A model generated the notes under the pieces. The model did no database searches. It was not told the origin of the DNA and saw only the letters and a program-made list of their open reading frames with translations. A stretch of DNA of 64,000 nt, taken from contig JAKZZE010000021.1 of assembly GCA_024220505.1 (NCBI GenBank), positions 372,001 through 436,000 on the forward strand. The letters run 5' to 3'. Made by a program: the position numbers and the translations under genes. Of the stretch, positions 43,289 to 55,687 are shown one piece after another (positions within the stretch are counted from its first letter, which is position 1; each line of letters starts with the position of its first letter). The DNA is from Rhizopus arrhizus (taxonomy: Eukaryota > Mucoromycota > Mucoromycetes > Mucorales > Rhizopodaceae).

Positions 43289-45055
43289 TTGAAAAGTATA
43301 AATGTGTTTAGAAAAAAAGGTATTTGTTTCTTGTGTATTTATGTACGGTCTTTTTTTATGATAAATACAAAGAAGTACGGCTTCAAATATGGAATAACAG
43401 TCTATTTATCATAATAGATATATTGTTTGATATGTCATATGTGATGACTTGTTTTATTTATTTATTTTTGTACTAATGTATCGTGATTTTTCTTAAATAA
43501 AAATGGGAACAGTGCATTGCATTGTAAAAGACCCATTCTAAAACGACAGGTAATACCACCGGGTACGTGCACGATTTTTGTTGCATAATAGATATTCATC
43601 TTCATACATTTGAAGAAGAAAATTTGCTTCCATAGGATTAACTAAAGATTTCACGTTTCATCCTGTTTTGTTTTCATATTAGTGCATTAAAATTTGGCCT
43701 TCATCACAGAAAATCCCAAAATGAGTATTGCTAAGATTAATGAAGATATTAAAAATAAGAAAGCTACACTCAGAACCATTCAAGCTAGTAACCTTTTAAT
43801 AAGTCGATGTTCTCTTGGAAAATGAGCAATTATTGCTGTGGTTTTCAGGTATGGAAGAGCAAAACAGTAAAGAAAGTGAATAGAAGCTGACTCTGCAGTG
43901 GAAAAAGAAAAACAGTTCAAGTTGGACGGTCACAGGTTCAACACAGTCAACGGAAAAATGAAGGAGTATCACACCTGTACCCAGAACAGGTGGCTACACT
44001 GCTAACTCTAATTATCTGCTGTGAAACGACAGCAACAGGTCGAGTAGTAGGAGCAAAAAAGTGAGCTGCGCAGCTTCATGTAAGGATATATTATGAAAGC
44101 CATATATAATGGCTGGAGACAAAACTAGTTGCATCTAAAAGTAAAGGATCATAAAGCCAGATTCAGTAGCTACAAATATCAATCATCTTATCAGGTACGT
44201 TTATAAGGATTTTACTGTTGCTTTAGGTGTCATAGTTGCAAGTTATTTTCAACGTATTTGACGGTTCTTCAGCTGTATCTCTACAATCCTTTAGCATTTG
44301 ACAAGCAAATATTCTATTATACTTGAGAAAGTGGGGGAGACGTCTGCAGATAAATATAACGAGAAGAAGAAAGGTAGTTAAATAGTAAACTATGTCCATA
44401 TCTTGATTTTACAAAGAATAGTGCATTTATCAACAGTGTATCCAGTCCGTAATTATGGATATTACAATAAAAGAAAACTACAAAATAGCTTATTGTAACT
44501 AGTGCAGGTGTATCTATTATCATCCTTTAAGCTGCTTCTTGTGCAAGTATTATGGATATCTACTGAAGACATCGTGAACAGGCTATGGTGGGCAAAAAGG
44601 AGTCCTGGTAGATATAACTCCAATAGTACAGCTTCCAGAATTGTATATTTACAATGCCATAGTTATTATGGATCCACATAGAATTTGAAAGTCATTACCT
44701 TGCTATGGACAATACTCCAGCCCATGCAACAGTAAAAACCAAGGAAGCCATTGAGAAAAAGGGGTTATATTTACATGTAGCTTTTTTCCTACTGACCTTA
44801 AATGATTTTTTTTTTAAAAAATAAAGGTCTACCTGAAGTCAATGGGTCTTACATATGTAAATAAAAGATTAACTAATGACATAACTAAAATGATAAGAGA
44901 ATAATACTTTTAGTATGTTCAAATGTGACACCGTTGATAGTCAATACTTTTATTTGAACAGTAATGAAAGGTCTAAATAAAGTGCATATATTCAATAGAT
45001 GACTATATCTAGTACTTGACAACTCTCTATCAACCAAAAAAGATTACTTTTTTCA

Positions 45056-45095
<40 letters not shown>

Positions 45096-47629
45096 AAGAG
45101 GAGGATATACATGTATTACGAGAAGCTCTGATATATATTAAGTCTACAAGCAAACAAGTCAGAATAGAAGCCAATGATTCAATGTCATGGACGTTCAGAT
45201 ACTAATTGATATATAAAGAGTGAATATATGCCTACAGATCGTAAGCATCTATATGCCTTAAGAAAGAAAATACTTCATTTCAAAATTAAAAGAATTTACA
45301 TTTCTATAAGACACATTATATTAAAATTAATTCTTGTATGTGGATATAACTAAAGAAAATGATGAGGGAAAGCCATTAAATTTCAAAAAAAGGATTTTTT
45401 GTAAGCAGGCGATTTTAAAGCTCATTAAAATCATAAAATCGCTTGTAGATTTTGTATCTTATAGAAGGTTAAGAAAATAGTATATGAGTCGAAAGAATTC
45501 AGATGATTATAATTAGCTGCAAATTATTGTAAACAATTAGGTACGACCAATGGTGATATGACCAACGGGAAGCTAAAGACACATTGACCCATCTTTACAT
45601 TTTAAAAATGGTGTAAAGGTCAAAATATTCTCGATAAGACTTTTAGAAGACCAAAAAATAAAATATTGAATGTTAACATGCATTTTAGGATGCCTAATGT
45701 TTCCATCTATAGATTATATCAAGACTAATGCTACTCGATTGAACTGATATATTAATTTATTCTAAATTACATGCCTTATTATGTGTCCTATACTTTTAAC
45801 TTACAATTTGGGCTATGTATAAACGTTTATTTTTGCTTATATCGATGACAAAGGGATATCAAATACTTAAGCATACATATTTTGAAGTCAAATGAAAATT
45901 AAATGGTATATTCTTGGTATATTCTGGCGTGTTCCGGGCTTGCTCTAGCAAATCTTTAAGAGGAAAGAAGTCATTGGTGATTTGCTTATTGTGACATTAA
46001 ATGGGTTTAGAATTTCACAAACATAACGACCATAATCATTTCCATATAGAAAGGAATGACTATCAATATTCCAAAGATAGTTATAATTGCTTTCTTATCA
46101 GCACTATAAACATGATCCTTTAAAAAATATTTGGCAAGATTACCATTTAAAAACAAATATCTGACTTGCTTTAAAACCATTTTTTTTTCTTGTTTACATT
46201 TTGAAAAAATTAAAATCGTCTGAATTCAAAGTGAAAATACAAGTGATTATAGCTGCTAAAGGTTGAGTTGCATGCCCAGATAAGAAAGTGAAGTTTAACG
46301 CTCATATAAAGCTAGTTCACATTTCAACTTTTTCTTATGTGATACTAAAAGCCATATTGATTCTAAAAATGGACATCAAGGATTAAAGCTTGTAAATAGA
46401 ATAATTTTTTTTGAATTAAAGGGTAAGCAAATGCATATTATTGATTTTAACAAAGGGTTGTCTTGTTTATCACCCTTTCAGCATGTTCTACAATAGTTCT
46501 TTGTTAATAATACGCTTCTAAATTTATATATACTATGCAGATCATACTTTTGATGTTGAAAATTAATAAATTTTTTTTCATTTTCTCCTGAAAACCAAAC
46601 ATTCTAATCCTATACTCACAAAAGCCCTAACCCAATATTCATTGAGTAATACAAAGTAATATACTATAGTGAGTGTAACGCTTGCTTTATAAATTCAATT
46701 TCTGCCTCTATTTCCTAAAAAGGAACTCCACATCTGTTATTAAACCTTGGTTTTGCTCTAAGCTTGTAATGAAATTTGGACCTTCTAATTTATTTTAGCT
46801 CCTTTACTACACGATGAATAGCAAGCAGAGATTATTTGACAGCTTTTTATTAAAAATAATATTAATATGACACATGTTGAGTTTAATTATATTCTTTAGG
46901 TTGGTGAAGGTCAATCTCCACTAGATTAAGACATACTTTCTATATATTTTGATTGATTCTTAAAATTATAATGCTTTTCTTGAGATTTTACAAATAAATA
47001 GATATGATACTGATTCATGTACTATCAAACTGCAAGTAAATCACTCAAATTGCGTTGTTTTCAAATGCTAAGCTCCCAAAAACTGATTATGAATTAAAAG
47101 CAGGATTGGTTGTAAAATATAATATAGCTTTCTGGAAAGATTTGTACTAACTGAATTTTTTTATTTATCACCCATGTTAATAGAGAAAAAAATATTCGTT
47201 ATTATATAAATTTTTTAAAAAGCTGAAAGAAATAAATTAATCTTAAACTACAACGGCGATCCCAACTTTGTCAGCTTAATTGTTCGAATGAAACAATGTG
47301 CTAAGAAAGCATTAGTGTAATAGAGTACATCAAAAAAATATGAAACTAAACAAATAGTAAATTATATTTATAGGCTATAGCACAATGGGCGTGTAGTTTT
47401 CATTATCTAATATTCTGAAGTTCATGCTACATCAATAAAGCCTATTATTTTGTTTACGATTATTGTTAAATGCACAATACATAAAACTGACTTGATGTAT
47501 CATAGACCGATTATATATCACTTAAATAAAACCAGACAGCTAAATGATGGACAAAACAAAATATATGAAGAAAACAGACGGTTTATTAATTAAAATGTAA
47601 TAGATAAATCTATAATGATACAAGTTGAT
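43289..47629. other. 4.3-kb AT-rich region with transposase relic
   Basis: No live gene. A DDE-transposase-like fragment is read at about 44690-44805 (listed separately); a 37-T run lies at 45058-45094. The remainder to 47629 shows only short chance frames. Confidence 0.5.
43720..44815 (+). pseudogene. Highly decayed DDE transposase relic
   Basis: Only fragments remain. Best preserved is YLAMDNTPAHATVKTKEAIE followed by KKGLYLHVAFFP near 44694-44790, equivalent to the second-Asp block (MDN-P-H) and the following helix of IS630/Tc1 transposases. A start-like fragment (MSIAKINEDIKNKKATLRTI) lies at 43721. The stretch between is unreadable. Extent is approximate. Confidence 0.4.
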
Positions 47630-48328
47630 TTAAAGAGCCTTAAGAATAACCTTAGCGCTTTCGGTGGCACTCAACTTGGCACAGACCTTGACACCGACCT
47701 TAACACAAGCACTAATAGCAGCCTTTACATCAAAAGCACCCTTGATGTTGATGCTAGCAATGAGAGGAATGTTAACCGAGACCTTCTTGAGAATAATATC
47801 GACCTGAGCCTTGGAGTTAAGCTTCAAGTCGGCACCAATTTTAGGGAGTTTAACTTTGAGAGTTTCAATAGCCTTGGCTTCAACATCAGCGATGATCTGC
47901 AAGAGTTTCTTTTCAGTAAGTCTCTTGGAACCACACTTCTTGCGGAGATAAGCTTCAACAGAGGCATAGACATCAACCTTGGCTTTAGCCTTCAATTCAG
48001 CTTCAAGTTCAGCCTTCAATTTTTTGATAGCAAGCTTTTCGACAGCACTAACACTAACATCAGCAGAAACAAGACCACCAAGAACCTTGGCATCGACATC
48101 CAAATGACCAGAGATTTCTTCAGAAAAGCTAGCAGAGATCTGGGCCAAGACCTTGGCGTTCAATTGGGCTTCGATGGAGGCCATGATTTTGACAATTAAA
48201 GCATCATTGGCCTTAACAGGGTATTTGACATGGCGTGCGACCAAACCAGAGGCGGCAGAGGAAGTGGCAAACACAGTGCTAACAAAGGTAATAGCTAAAA
48301 GCAAAAGAGTGGCAAAATGGAACTTCAT
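47630..48328 (-). CDS. Secreted protein of unknown family, basic paralog
   Basis: Single-exon gene, 232 aa. The start MKFHFATLLLLAITFVSTVF is a clear signal peptide, with cleavage near residue 20-25. A short stretch ends in ARHVKYPVK, where mature sequence similar to the paralog begins. The body alternates Val/Ala/Leu/Ile with Lys/Glu (KLKAELEAELKAKAKVDVYA; KVSVNIPLIASINIKGAFDV), suggesting long amphipathic helices or strands. Lysine is in excess, so it should be strongly basic. Four Cys may form disulfides. Homologous end to end to the gene at 50130-50858. Codon use is highly biased, which also gives the antisense strand a long spurious frame. A TATA box (TATATAAATAG) lies 71 nt upstream. 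Function unknown; lipid or surface binding is a guess from amphipathicity. Confidence 0.8.
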   Translation of the reverse strand: MKFHFATLLLLAITFVSTVFATSSAASGLVARHVKYPVKANDALIVKIMASIEAQLNAKVLAQISASFSEEISGHLDVDAKVLGGLVSADVSVSAVEKLAIKKLKAELEAELKAKAKVDVYASVEAYLRKKCGSKRLTEKKLLQIIADVEAKAIETLKVKLPKIGADLKLNSKAQVDIILKKVSVNIPLIASINIKGAFDVKAAISACVKVGVKVCAKLSATESAKVILKAL

Positions 48329-48398
48329 TTTGAAATAGAAGGAAAGTAAGTTGAAAAGTGTAGTTTTTTTTTTAACTTGAATGTACAAAAAAACTGCA

Positions 48399-48409
48399 CT
48401 ATTTATATA
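48399..48409 (-). promoter_or_regulatory. TATA box of the basic secreted-protein gene
   Basis: TATATAAATAG on the minus strand, 71 nt before the ATG at 48328. The same TATAAATAG core precedes the paralog. Confidence 0.6.
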
Positions 48410-50129
48410 TTTTGTAAAGTTCATGGCATCTTTGTAGACTAGAGTGAATTTGACAGTTACAAATCGTACAGGGGTCATCTAGACTTCTTTTCATTGACTT
48501 CAAGAAACAAGCGATCCTCATTTAGTTATACAGCAGCATGCTAGTTTTACTAAATATGCAATAAAGTATGAAAACTAGAAGGTAGGTCTGCTTTGTGAAA
48601 CAGTTCATTTTTTTTGTGGCTCTCTGTACTTGAGTTGAGTATAAACCATAATGATTTGTCAAATTCGAAATAGAATCTACATGAAAAAATGAACACATAC
48701 TGTAACAGGGTATCGTTAATGTACATTGTATAAACCATTATTGCTTTTAAATGAAAAAAATTCCTTACATGGTTGCTTTATGGCTTATCTCTTATGTATG
48801 GCTTTTAATCATTATATTCTTTTTTTAATGGCAAAGGAAGTTTAGCTCTCAACTTAATGTTGTTTAGACTAGTTCATAGTACAACGGAAGTCTCAAAGCG
48901 GACTTCAATAACGCATAAGCACGATGCTCAAGCTGTTTATAAAAAGGAAGTTTTCATAACCAAGTGGGTTAGCTCTAGTAGGACAGAGTACGCTCATCTT
49001 GTCCTACATACTATGAAGAATCACAATGAAAAAGATCTTTGGATTTCTTAGTTGAGGTACAGTGCCCCCTTATTTTCTTGCTAACAAATTAATACTTGAA
49101 AAGGTATTTTGAATAAAGAAACTAAAGCATAATATAAACTATCTTTGAAGTTTTAACTGGCTTAATTAAGTTAGAAATATTATCATATGAATAATTGGTA
49201 TCAAGTGCATTTCTTCTCCATGTTTATAATTAAAATGCACCCCTACTGACAGTGTAACAAAATGTGTTACTTTCACGAGTATATGTGCCTTTTACGAAAG
49301 TGTTCTCATATCAAAGCTTTCAAGAATTTTTATAGTACATATTAGATACAGGTCGAGGAATACAGACGCAAGGTCGGAAATGACATGTCTGGCGCCAGTG
49401 ACGTGGGTTACCTTGCTGATTTTTAAAACTTTCGCAAGACCAGGTGAATATATCAAATTCAATTGGTAACAACTTTGACTGCCCTTCATTATTAGCTGTG
49501 GGTACGACAGACCAGACACATACATTGACCCGCAAGAACCATTTTTCAAAATAACATATGCTGGCTTACAAATTGTTGGATAATCTCATAAGCGAAAACG
49601 ATCTAAAAGCTACATAGAAGACCATTGGAAAGGATAAGGAACTTGTCTTTGAGGAAAAATCAAGTAATATGAGTATGCTTTTTGCATGTGCCTCAAGTTA
49701 TAAGTAGCCTGTTATCAAAAAAAAAATATATTCTTTCTTATGTCTCTTGAAATCATATAGCTAGACTTATTATTGTAATAACACACTAGGCTATTGGTTA
49801 CCCAATTCAGCCTATTTTATCTCAAAGGTGTAAAGGAAGAGCCGCATCTCTCATTTTTTAATATGCTTTATGCCACATGAATTGATCTTTGTATTCTCAT
49901 TTCTTTATTTTCAAATCAAAATGAACCAAAATAAAGAAGAGTGGGAAAGAGAATAGACGGCTGATGTAATCGAGATTATCAATGTATCCAATTGATCAAA
50001 TATAAAAATAAAATGAAAATGAAGAAAATTAAAGTTATAGGAATCAACTTTATTTAGTCAATTTAATAAGAATACAGTAAACTGGTGTTACAAATAGGAA
50101 GAGAATACGAGAAGCTGAAAGGAGCTTCT
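48410..50129. other. Spacer between the secreted paralogs, possible transposon debris
   Basis: Protein-like fragments occur at 48857-49051 (plus; TTEVSKRTSITHKHDAQAVY) and 49292-49549 (minus; KVTHVTGARHVISDLASVFL), flanked by AT-rich DNA. They look like remnants of mobile elements but I cannot name a family. Confidence 0.35.
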
Positions 50130-50858
50130 TTACAATACATTAAGAATGACCTTAGCTTCAGCATCGACATCAATATCAACACAAGCTTTAACGGCAACAT
50201 CAATACAAGCATCAAGAACAGCAGATTCATCGATATTAGCAGTAATCTTCACATCAGCAATGAGAGGAATATTGACTTCAGCATCCTTAATAGCCAAGCT
50301 AAGTTCTTCTTGAATCTTAGCCTTCAACTTGACTTCAAGCTTGGGAAGCTCGACCTTGACCAAAGCCTTAGCCTTAACTTCGAGATCAACCAAAGCTTTG
50401 AGAAGCTGATCTTTAGTAAGAGGAGTAGAACCAAGCAATTTGCGGAGATCAGCTTCGAGAGGGACATAGACATTGGCATCAACTTCAGCCTTGATATCAG
50501 CATCCAAACGAACCTTCAAGTTCTTGACGACAGCACTTTGAATGGCCTTAATTTGAAGATCACCAATGCTAATTATACCACCAAGGATCTTGGCCTTGAC
50601 ATCCAAAGAAGCCTGAAGTTTTTCACAGAAAGTAGCAGAGATTTGGGCAAAGATATCAACATTGAGTTTAGCTTTAACGGCAGCCATGATATCAACAACC
50701 AAAGTGTCATCAGGCTTAACAGGATAACTAATACTACGTTCAGCCAAATCAACAAGATGGCTAGAGGGCTTGACATCCCTTTCAGCAATTGGAGAGGCAG
50801 AGGCAGAAAAAACCAAGGCGAGGAGGAATACAAGAAGGCTGGCAAGCTGGAATCTCAT
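50130..50858 (-). CDS. Secreted protein of unknown family, acidic paralog
   Basis: Single-exon gene, 242 aa, paralog of 47630-48328. Signal peptide MRFQLASLLVFLLALVFSAS, then a longer pro-like segment (ERDVKPSSHLVDLAERSISY) before the conserved YPVK. Aligned blocks include AQISATFCEKL with AQISASFSEEI, AKILGGIIS with AKVLGGLVS, EVNIPLIADVKI with SVNIPLIASINI, and the common end AKVILxxL. Unlike its paralog it is rich in Asp/Glu (DACIDVAVKACVDIDVDAEA), so the mature protein should be acidic. Cys are largely in the C-terminal third. TATAAATAG lies 59 nt upstream. No enzyme motif seen. The antisense long frame is a by-product of codon bias. Confidence 0.8.
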   Translation of the reverse strand: MRFQLASLLVFLLALVFSASASPIAERDVKPSSHLVDLAERSISYPVKPDDTLVVDIMAAVKAKLNVDIFAQISATFCEKLQASLDVKAKILGGIISIGDLQIKAIQSAVVKNLKVRLDADIKAEVDANVYVPLEADLRKLLGSTPLTKDQLLKALVDLEVKAKALVKVELPKLEVKLKAKIQEELSLAIKDAEVNIPLIADVKITANIDESAVLDACIDVAVKACVDIDVDAEAKVILNVL

Positions 50859-50916
50859 TTGTTTTATCTTGATAAAAAGTATTGATGCTTTTCTCTTTGC
50901 TCGAAAAACAATTTCT

Positions 50917-50925
50917 CTATTTATA
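50917..50925 (-). promoter_or_regulatory. TATA box of the acidic secreted-protein gene
   Basis: TATAAATAG on the minus strand, 59 nt upstream of the ATG at 50858. Confidence 0.6.
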
Positions 50926-53449
50926 CCTGTTCAAACTAGACCAGATCACACTAATTGATCAGGATCTATTAAGAACATTGCAAGTTACAAGAGTAATACA
51001 GTCATGCATTTTTAAGAAAGACACAAGATCAGTAGCGATGTATGTGTAAGTATGGGTATGTCCATTGTAAAACGTTGATGATACTAATTAGGATAAAAAA
51101 CACAATTTCTTGGGCCAGAGAGTGTATCGCCCAGATTTTGTACAATCCTCAATGTTTAAAGAAATGCAAAATATGCTTGCCATTGGTCAATGCTTTCAGA
51201 ATTTTGGTAACCATAAGGTATACAAATGGAAGTAGAGATGGATCATACGTAGTGTAAAACATGTTTATTATGCGGCTGGGAATTAATGTATTATCGATAT
51301 GGTATACTGTATAACCCAAAAATTTCTTTTTAAAAAAATAAAACTGTTGGACAGGCAAACGACTCAATTTGTATGCTCCCGAAATCTTGTTGAACGTACC
51401 TTTTACAAAGGTAAAACCTTTACTCCTTAATTTTTTTTTGTTTCCGCTAGTTCACAGAAATCTTTTTTTTATCTCAGTTAATGATCTGGCCTAATTGAGA
51501 GAGTCATAGTAACCTTATGTTCTAAAAAAAAAAAGTAAACTAGTTGGAGTATCAGTTATATTTAGAACAAGCATATTACAATACTTTGCCAATAGTCAAA
51601 AGTAATAGATTAACATATCATAAGCATTATCAACCCTCTCTTTTACCATATTTCATTATAATGCATGGTTTATACTTTTAATTAATAACTGTTTTACGTA
51701 GGTCTTTTTTAATACAGATTGGTTGTATTAAAAGGGGCTTTCATTCATAAACTCTAATAAATTAAGTACCCAAGATGTATCTAAATAGGGTATGGTTTTT
51801 TATTTACATTAGAATACTACAAGTATTTATATGTGATGCTTCTGATTATATCAGACCAACCAATATCTTCCAGTTGACTAAAGTCCTAAAATCTAGTAGA
51901 ATCCTCATTTCCTTTATCGTGTACTGTTGTTTTTTGAGTGATAAAATGTTTACTTTATTGACATCGTTCCGAGCAGGAGTTTACGAAGTCTGTAATCTAT
52001 GACTGAGTGTTGAGGATGGTAACCATTACTCTCTACTGATATCCAATTCTGATACCGATGATATGAACTTTGGTAAGCATGATAGTCTTTTGTTCATAGC
52101 CTTTCATACCTGATTCCTAAAGGAAAAGAGGAAAGAAGTCATTCAAACATAATCTGGCGACTGACTTATCGAAGAAAGAAAGAAGTTGTTAAATTTTGGC
52201 ACAGTGACTTAGTAGCTTTGGTTTGTTGAATGTATGAGAAATATATATATTTTTCCAACTGGATTTTTGGGGTCATGATCTTATGATGTCTTTCTTCTTT
52301 TCTAATTTGTTATGTTCATCGATTGTTCTCTTGACAAGTGGCTCGTAAACTTGCTTCTCCTGTCATTGAATTATATCTATTATTCTATGATCCAAAGTTA
52401 TTTGAATATTTGGTTTAGATTTACTTTTGTTGTTGCGTTTAGAATAGAATAAAACTTAGGACACTGTATTAAAATCGAGATTGTTTCCCATCTCTACCGC
52501 TCATAAACTTGTTAATTTAGGCAATCACACCCAAGGAGATTATTTTTATTGTTCTAATTTATCCAGAATTCTTGATTCGACAGCACAATGAGTAAATATT
52601 CAAGTTTATCATATGCTGAGTATAATGCCTCAACAGTAGTTCTCTCAACCCCCGAAGAGCTAATTTACTGCAGCACTTCCTAAGTACAGCTTACTGCGAT
52701 GCACTTTTCTGCAAAAATAATCCTTTTTTCAACAGAGAAATGATTTTCATGTGGCATTTGCTTAAATACTTACTTCTCAGTATACTCTATGCACTATCCC
52801 CAAAATTTTTCTTTGTCTACAATCATACTCAAATTTGCAATCAAAGATAAGCTGTAGCTCGTATTTTTCTTTTATACGCCTCAGGTTCAAGTTGATTATA
52901 TTTGTATATATTTAATATTTGATTAGCCGGTCAAGACTTTGTGTTTCTCTCAAGATATATAAAAGTAGCCACCTTTCTGATTAAAAGCTTTGATAAATTA
53001 ATTTTTTGTACGCATTAGTGTGGGTTGACTAGACCTCCTTTGTCTTTAGACTTAGCAACATTAACAATTTTTTAAGCAAACCATTGAGTATCAGCGAGTT
53101 CGCTCTATATTTGCTTAAGCGTTTTCAAGGGTGTTACATACATGACTTTAGCGCGACTTTCGATTTAAATAAAGGGTTAAAGACATCCATGCTTTAGTTT
53201 AAAGTAAAGAAATATATTAAATGATGAAATAAGATTACTTTTTTATTCATATAAATGTAAATGTGAGAATTTGAATATCTATACTAGTACCTTGCCAGAT
53301 GATCGGCATTTTTTAGTGAAACCAAGTATTTTCGTACAGTAAACATCTTACGATCTTAATGATGCTTCCAAATAAAGAAACTTGTTTTAGCTGCATAATG
53401 TTACAAGAAAATATGCTTTTCTTTTCTTTTCTTTTCTTTTTAATTTTTA
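50926..53449. other. 2.5-kb AT-rich intergenic region
   Basis: No gene or named repeat recognised. A CTTTT pentamer repeat (about 53419-53441) ends just before the Dma1-like ATG. Confidence 0.55.
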
Positions 53450-54891
53450 ATGTCGGGTCCTATTAGTCTAGCTATGACTGTAAAATATGCAGAGGATTCT
53501 ATACCAAACATTAAAAACACTTTATTTGAAAAACTAAGTAATAATAATAACAGTGGTAGTAGTAGTAGTAGTGATGAAATGAAAGTACACATTCGTATTG
53601 TCCCAAATATTGATAATTCAAGTCGAAGCTTAATATTTAATGTGATTGAAAGAGACCTTGAAGTTGGTAAAGTAATCAAGATTGGTAGATTTACAGAGAA
53701 ATCTTATTTAGAAGAGCATGTATCATTCAAAAGTAAAGTTGTGTCTCGCTTTCATTGTGAGATTTGGTTAAATAATGACGGAAAAGTAAGTTACTAAAAT
53801 GGGTAAATATATAAAAAAGGGGGATGAACAGCATAAACTAATACATATGCTTAGATACAAATTAAAGACACGAAATCTTCTTCTGGTACATTCATAAACC
53901 ATGTAAGATTGAGTCCGGCGAATCAAGAGAGTCAGACAGAAGAACTAAGAGATGGCGATTTAATACAGCTCGGGGTTGATTATCAAGGAGGAATTCAAGA
54001 AATGTATCGTTCAGTAAAGATGAAACTTGAAATTAATAGACGATCAGTAAAACAACTCTCATATTCAATATCTGCCTTTCATAATTTACGCAATATCATT
54101 GCTAACAAACAACTGATGACAGCATCATCTGATATAGAAGAGTGCTGTATTTGTTTATATGCCTTGGCTCCATTCCAAGCTTTATTTGTTGCTCCTTGTT
54201 CTCACTCTTATCACTTTAAATGTATACGCCCTTTATTTGACAGTTATCCGGGATTTCAATGTCCTGTTTGTCGTACATATTCTGATTTAGATGCAAGTGT
54301 CGCTGTAGAAGCAGAAGAAATAATCCAAAAGCTTGGTCTAAAAAGGATTGCACAAGACAATCATTCTTGTGAAGAAAGTGAAGTTTTACATTCACTTCAA
54401 GGACAATTAACACCTAACGACCCCCAACTGCTATCTACCTTGATTGCTTATACCAGTGACTTATCCACTCCTTCATTAATAACAAGTGATATAGAAGGTA
54501 ACTCCTTTGTACTTTTTCATATAATTTTAAATCGTTTATTTAGTAAATTATTATAGTGTCAGGTGTTGCTGAATATGATCAGGTCAACCCCAATACAAGT
54601 ACTGCTACCAATGCTTCAGAACAAAAGAAGAAAATTTCAAGATATAACAGTAATTTAATTGAAAAGATCAAGATGGCATTCTCAAATGAAAGGATTAGAT
54701 CTACTTTTAGTAAAAAACGCGTAAATAGTGGTGGAACAAGCAGTGGTATTAGTGAAGAAATAGAAAGATCAGACAATTGTTTTGATTGTTCTTTACCAAA
54801 TCATTTAATTCGTAACCATTCTTGTCAATCAACACATCCAAACAAATTGAATGAAATTACGGAGGAAATTGGATCAAACTCATCACACTAA
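53450..54891 (+). CDS. DMA1: FHA-RING E3 ubiquitin ligase, Dma1/Dma2-like
   Basis: Checkpoint ubiquitin ligase of the Dma1/CHFR/RNF8 type, acting in mitotic exit, septation and spindle positioning in yeasts. Three exons: 53450-53785, 53855-54497 and 54557-54891; 437 aa. The FHA domain (residues about 45-180) shows VIKIGRFTEK, KVVSRFHCEIW (the SRxH phosphothreonine-binding core) and SSSGTFINHVRLS. The RING finger (about 220-265) reads CCICLYALAPF, APCSHSYHFKC and CPVCRTY, a C3H2C3-type zinc arrangement. The C-terminal 170 residues are Ser/Asn-rich without known domain. A short Ser repeat (AGT codons) lies near residue 35. The ATG at 53450 directly follows a CTTTT repeat, probably the 5' UTR. 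Confidence 0.92.
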
Positions 54892-55687
54892 GAAATAACA
54901 ATACAAACATAAGCATATTTATTCTCTAATAAAGTTATTTATAAACATTATTATTATCTTATTTGATATTTGATACTTTTAGAGAAACTAGGAGCTTACT
55001 GTTTTGCATCTGTTACTACATTTGATAACATGTTAACATTACGAGGATTACAAAAAAAAGAGGAATTATTTGCTCTTCCAGGGGAGAGAGAAAGGGGAAT
55101 GCATTCTGATTTGATAAGGCAATTGAGAAGAATTGACGCTGTTCTCCTTGAAACATGTCAATTTTTTTTCTTTTTTTTTTTTTTAAAAAAAAAAGAAAAA
55201 AAAAAAGAAGTAAACTTCAATGCCTTACTAGCAAGATGAATATAGAGTAATAAAATCATGGCTGCTTGAGAGTGACTGAAGTATCTTTAAGTGAAAGAAA
55301 AATAGAAATTAACTATTTGGATTGTGCATTTCAAGGCTTTAAAAAATCAAACAACTTAAAGATACATAGCTCATCAAAGCATTTAGATTGTCATATATTT
55401 GCAGCTTTATCATATAATTGTACTAGATGCTTGGAGGTATGATTATAGCTTGATTGTTCTTGCTTTTTTTTTTTTTTTTTTGAGTCATTTTGCCTTGGTT
55501 GTACAAACTCTTTCTCGGAACGACTTTTGAATTTCATCGGATGAGAAATAGTTGCTGATTACTGGATTTATTGGTGAAGTAGAGATTTTGAAGGGAACAC
55601 AATATTTTGTCCTTAGTTTCAGTGCCTACATAGCCACTTGAGCTTTTTTTTTCTTTTTAATTTTTTTTTATAAATTAAGCAAAAGTT
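54892..55687. other. Intergenic with a possible coding relic
   Basis: A readable frame at about 54982-55160 (EKLGAYCFASVTTFDNMLTL; ALPGERERGMHSDLIRQLRR) ends in a poly-T/poly-A run. It may be a decayed gene fragment; no start, no family. T-rich tract at 55465-55482. Confidence 0.35.

Noticed and set aside
47615..48199. 194-codon plus-strand frame opposite the basic secreted protein
   Set aside because: Same explanation; no similarity to any protein and no promoter logic.
50085..50885. 266-codon open frame on the plus strand opposite the acidic secreted protein
   Set aside because: The minus-strand frame has a signal peptide, a paralog and biased codons; the antisense frame is Asn/Ser/Ile/Asp-rich and arises from the sense codon bias.
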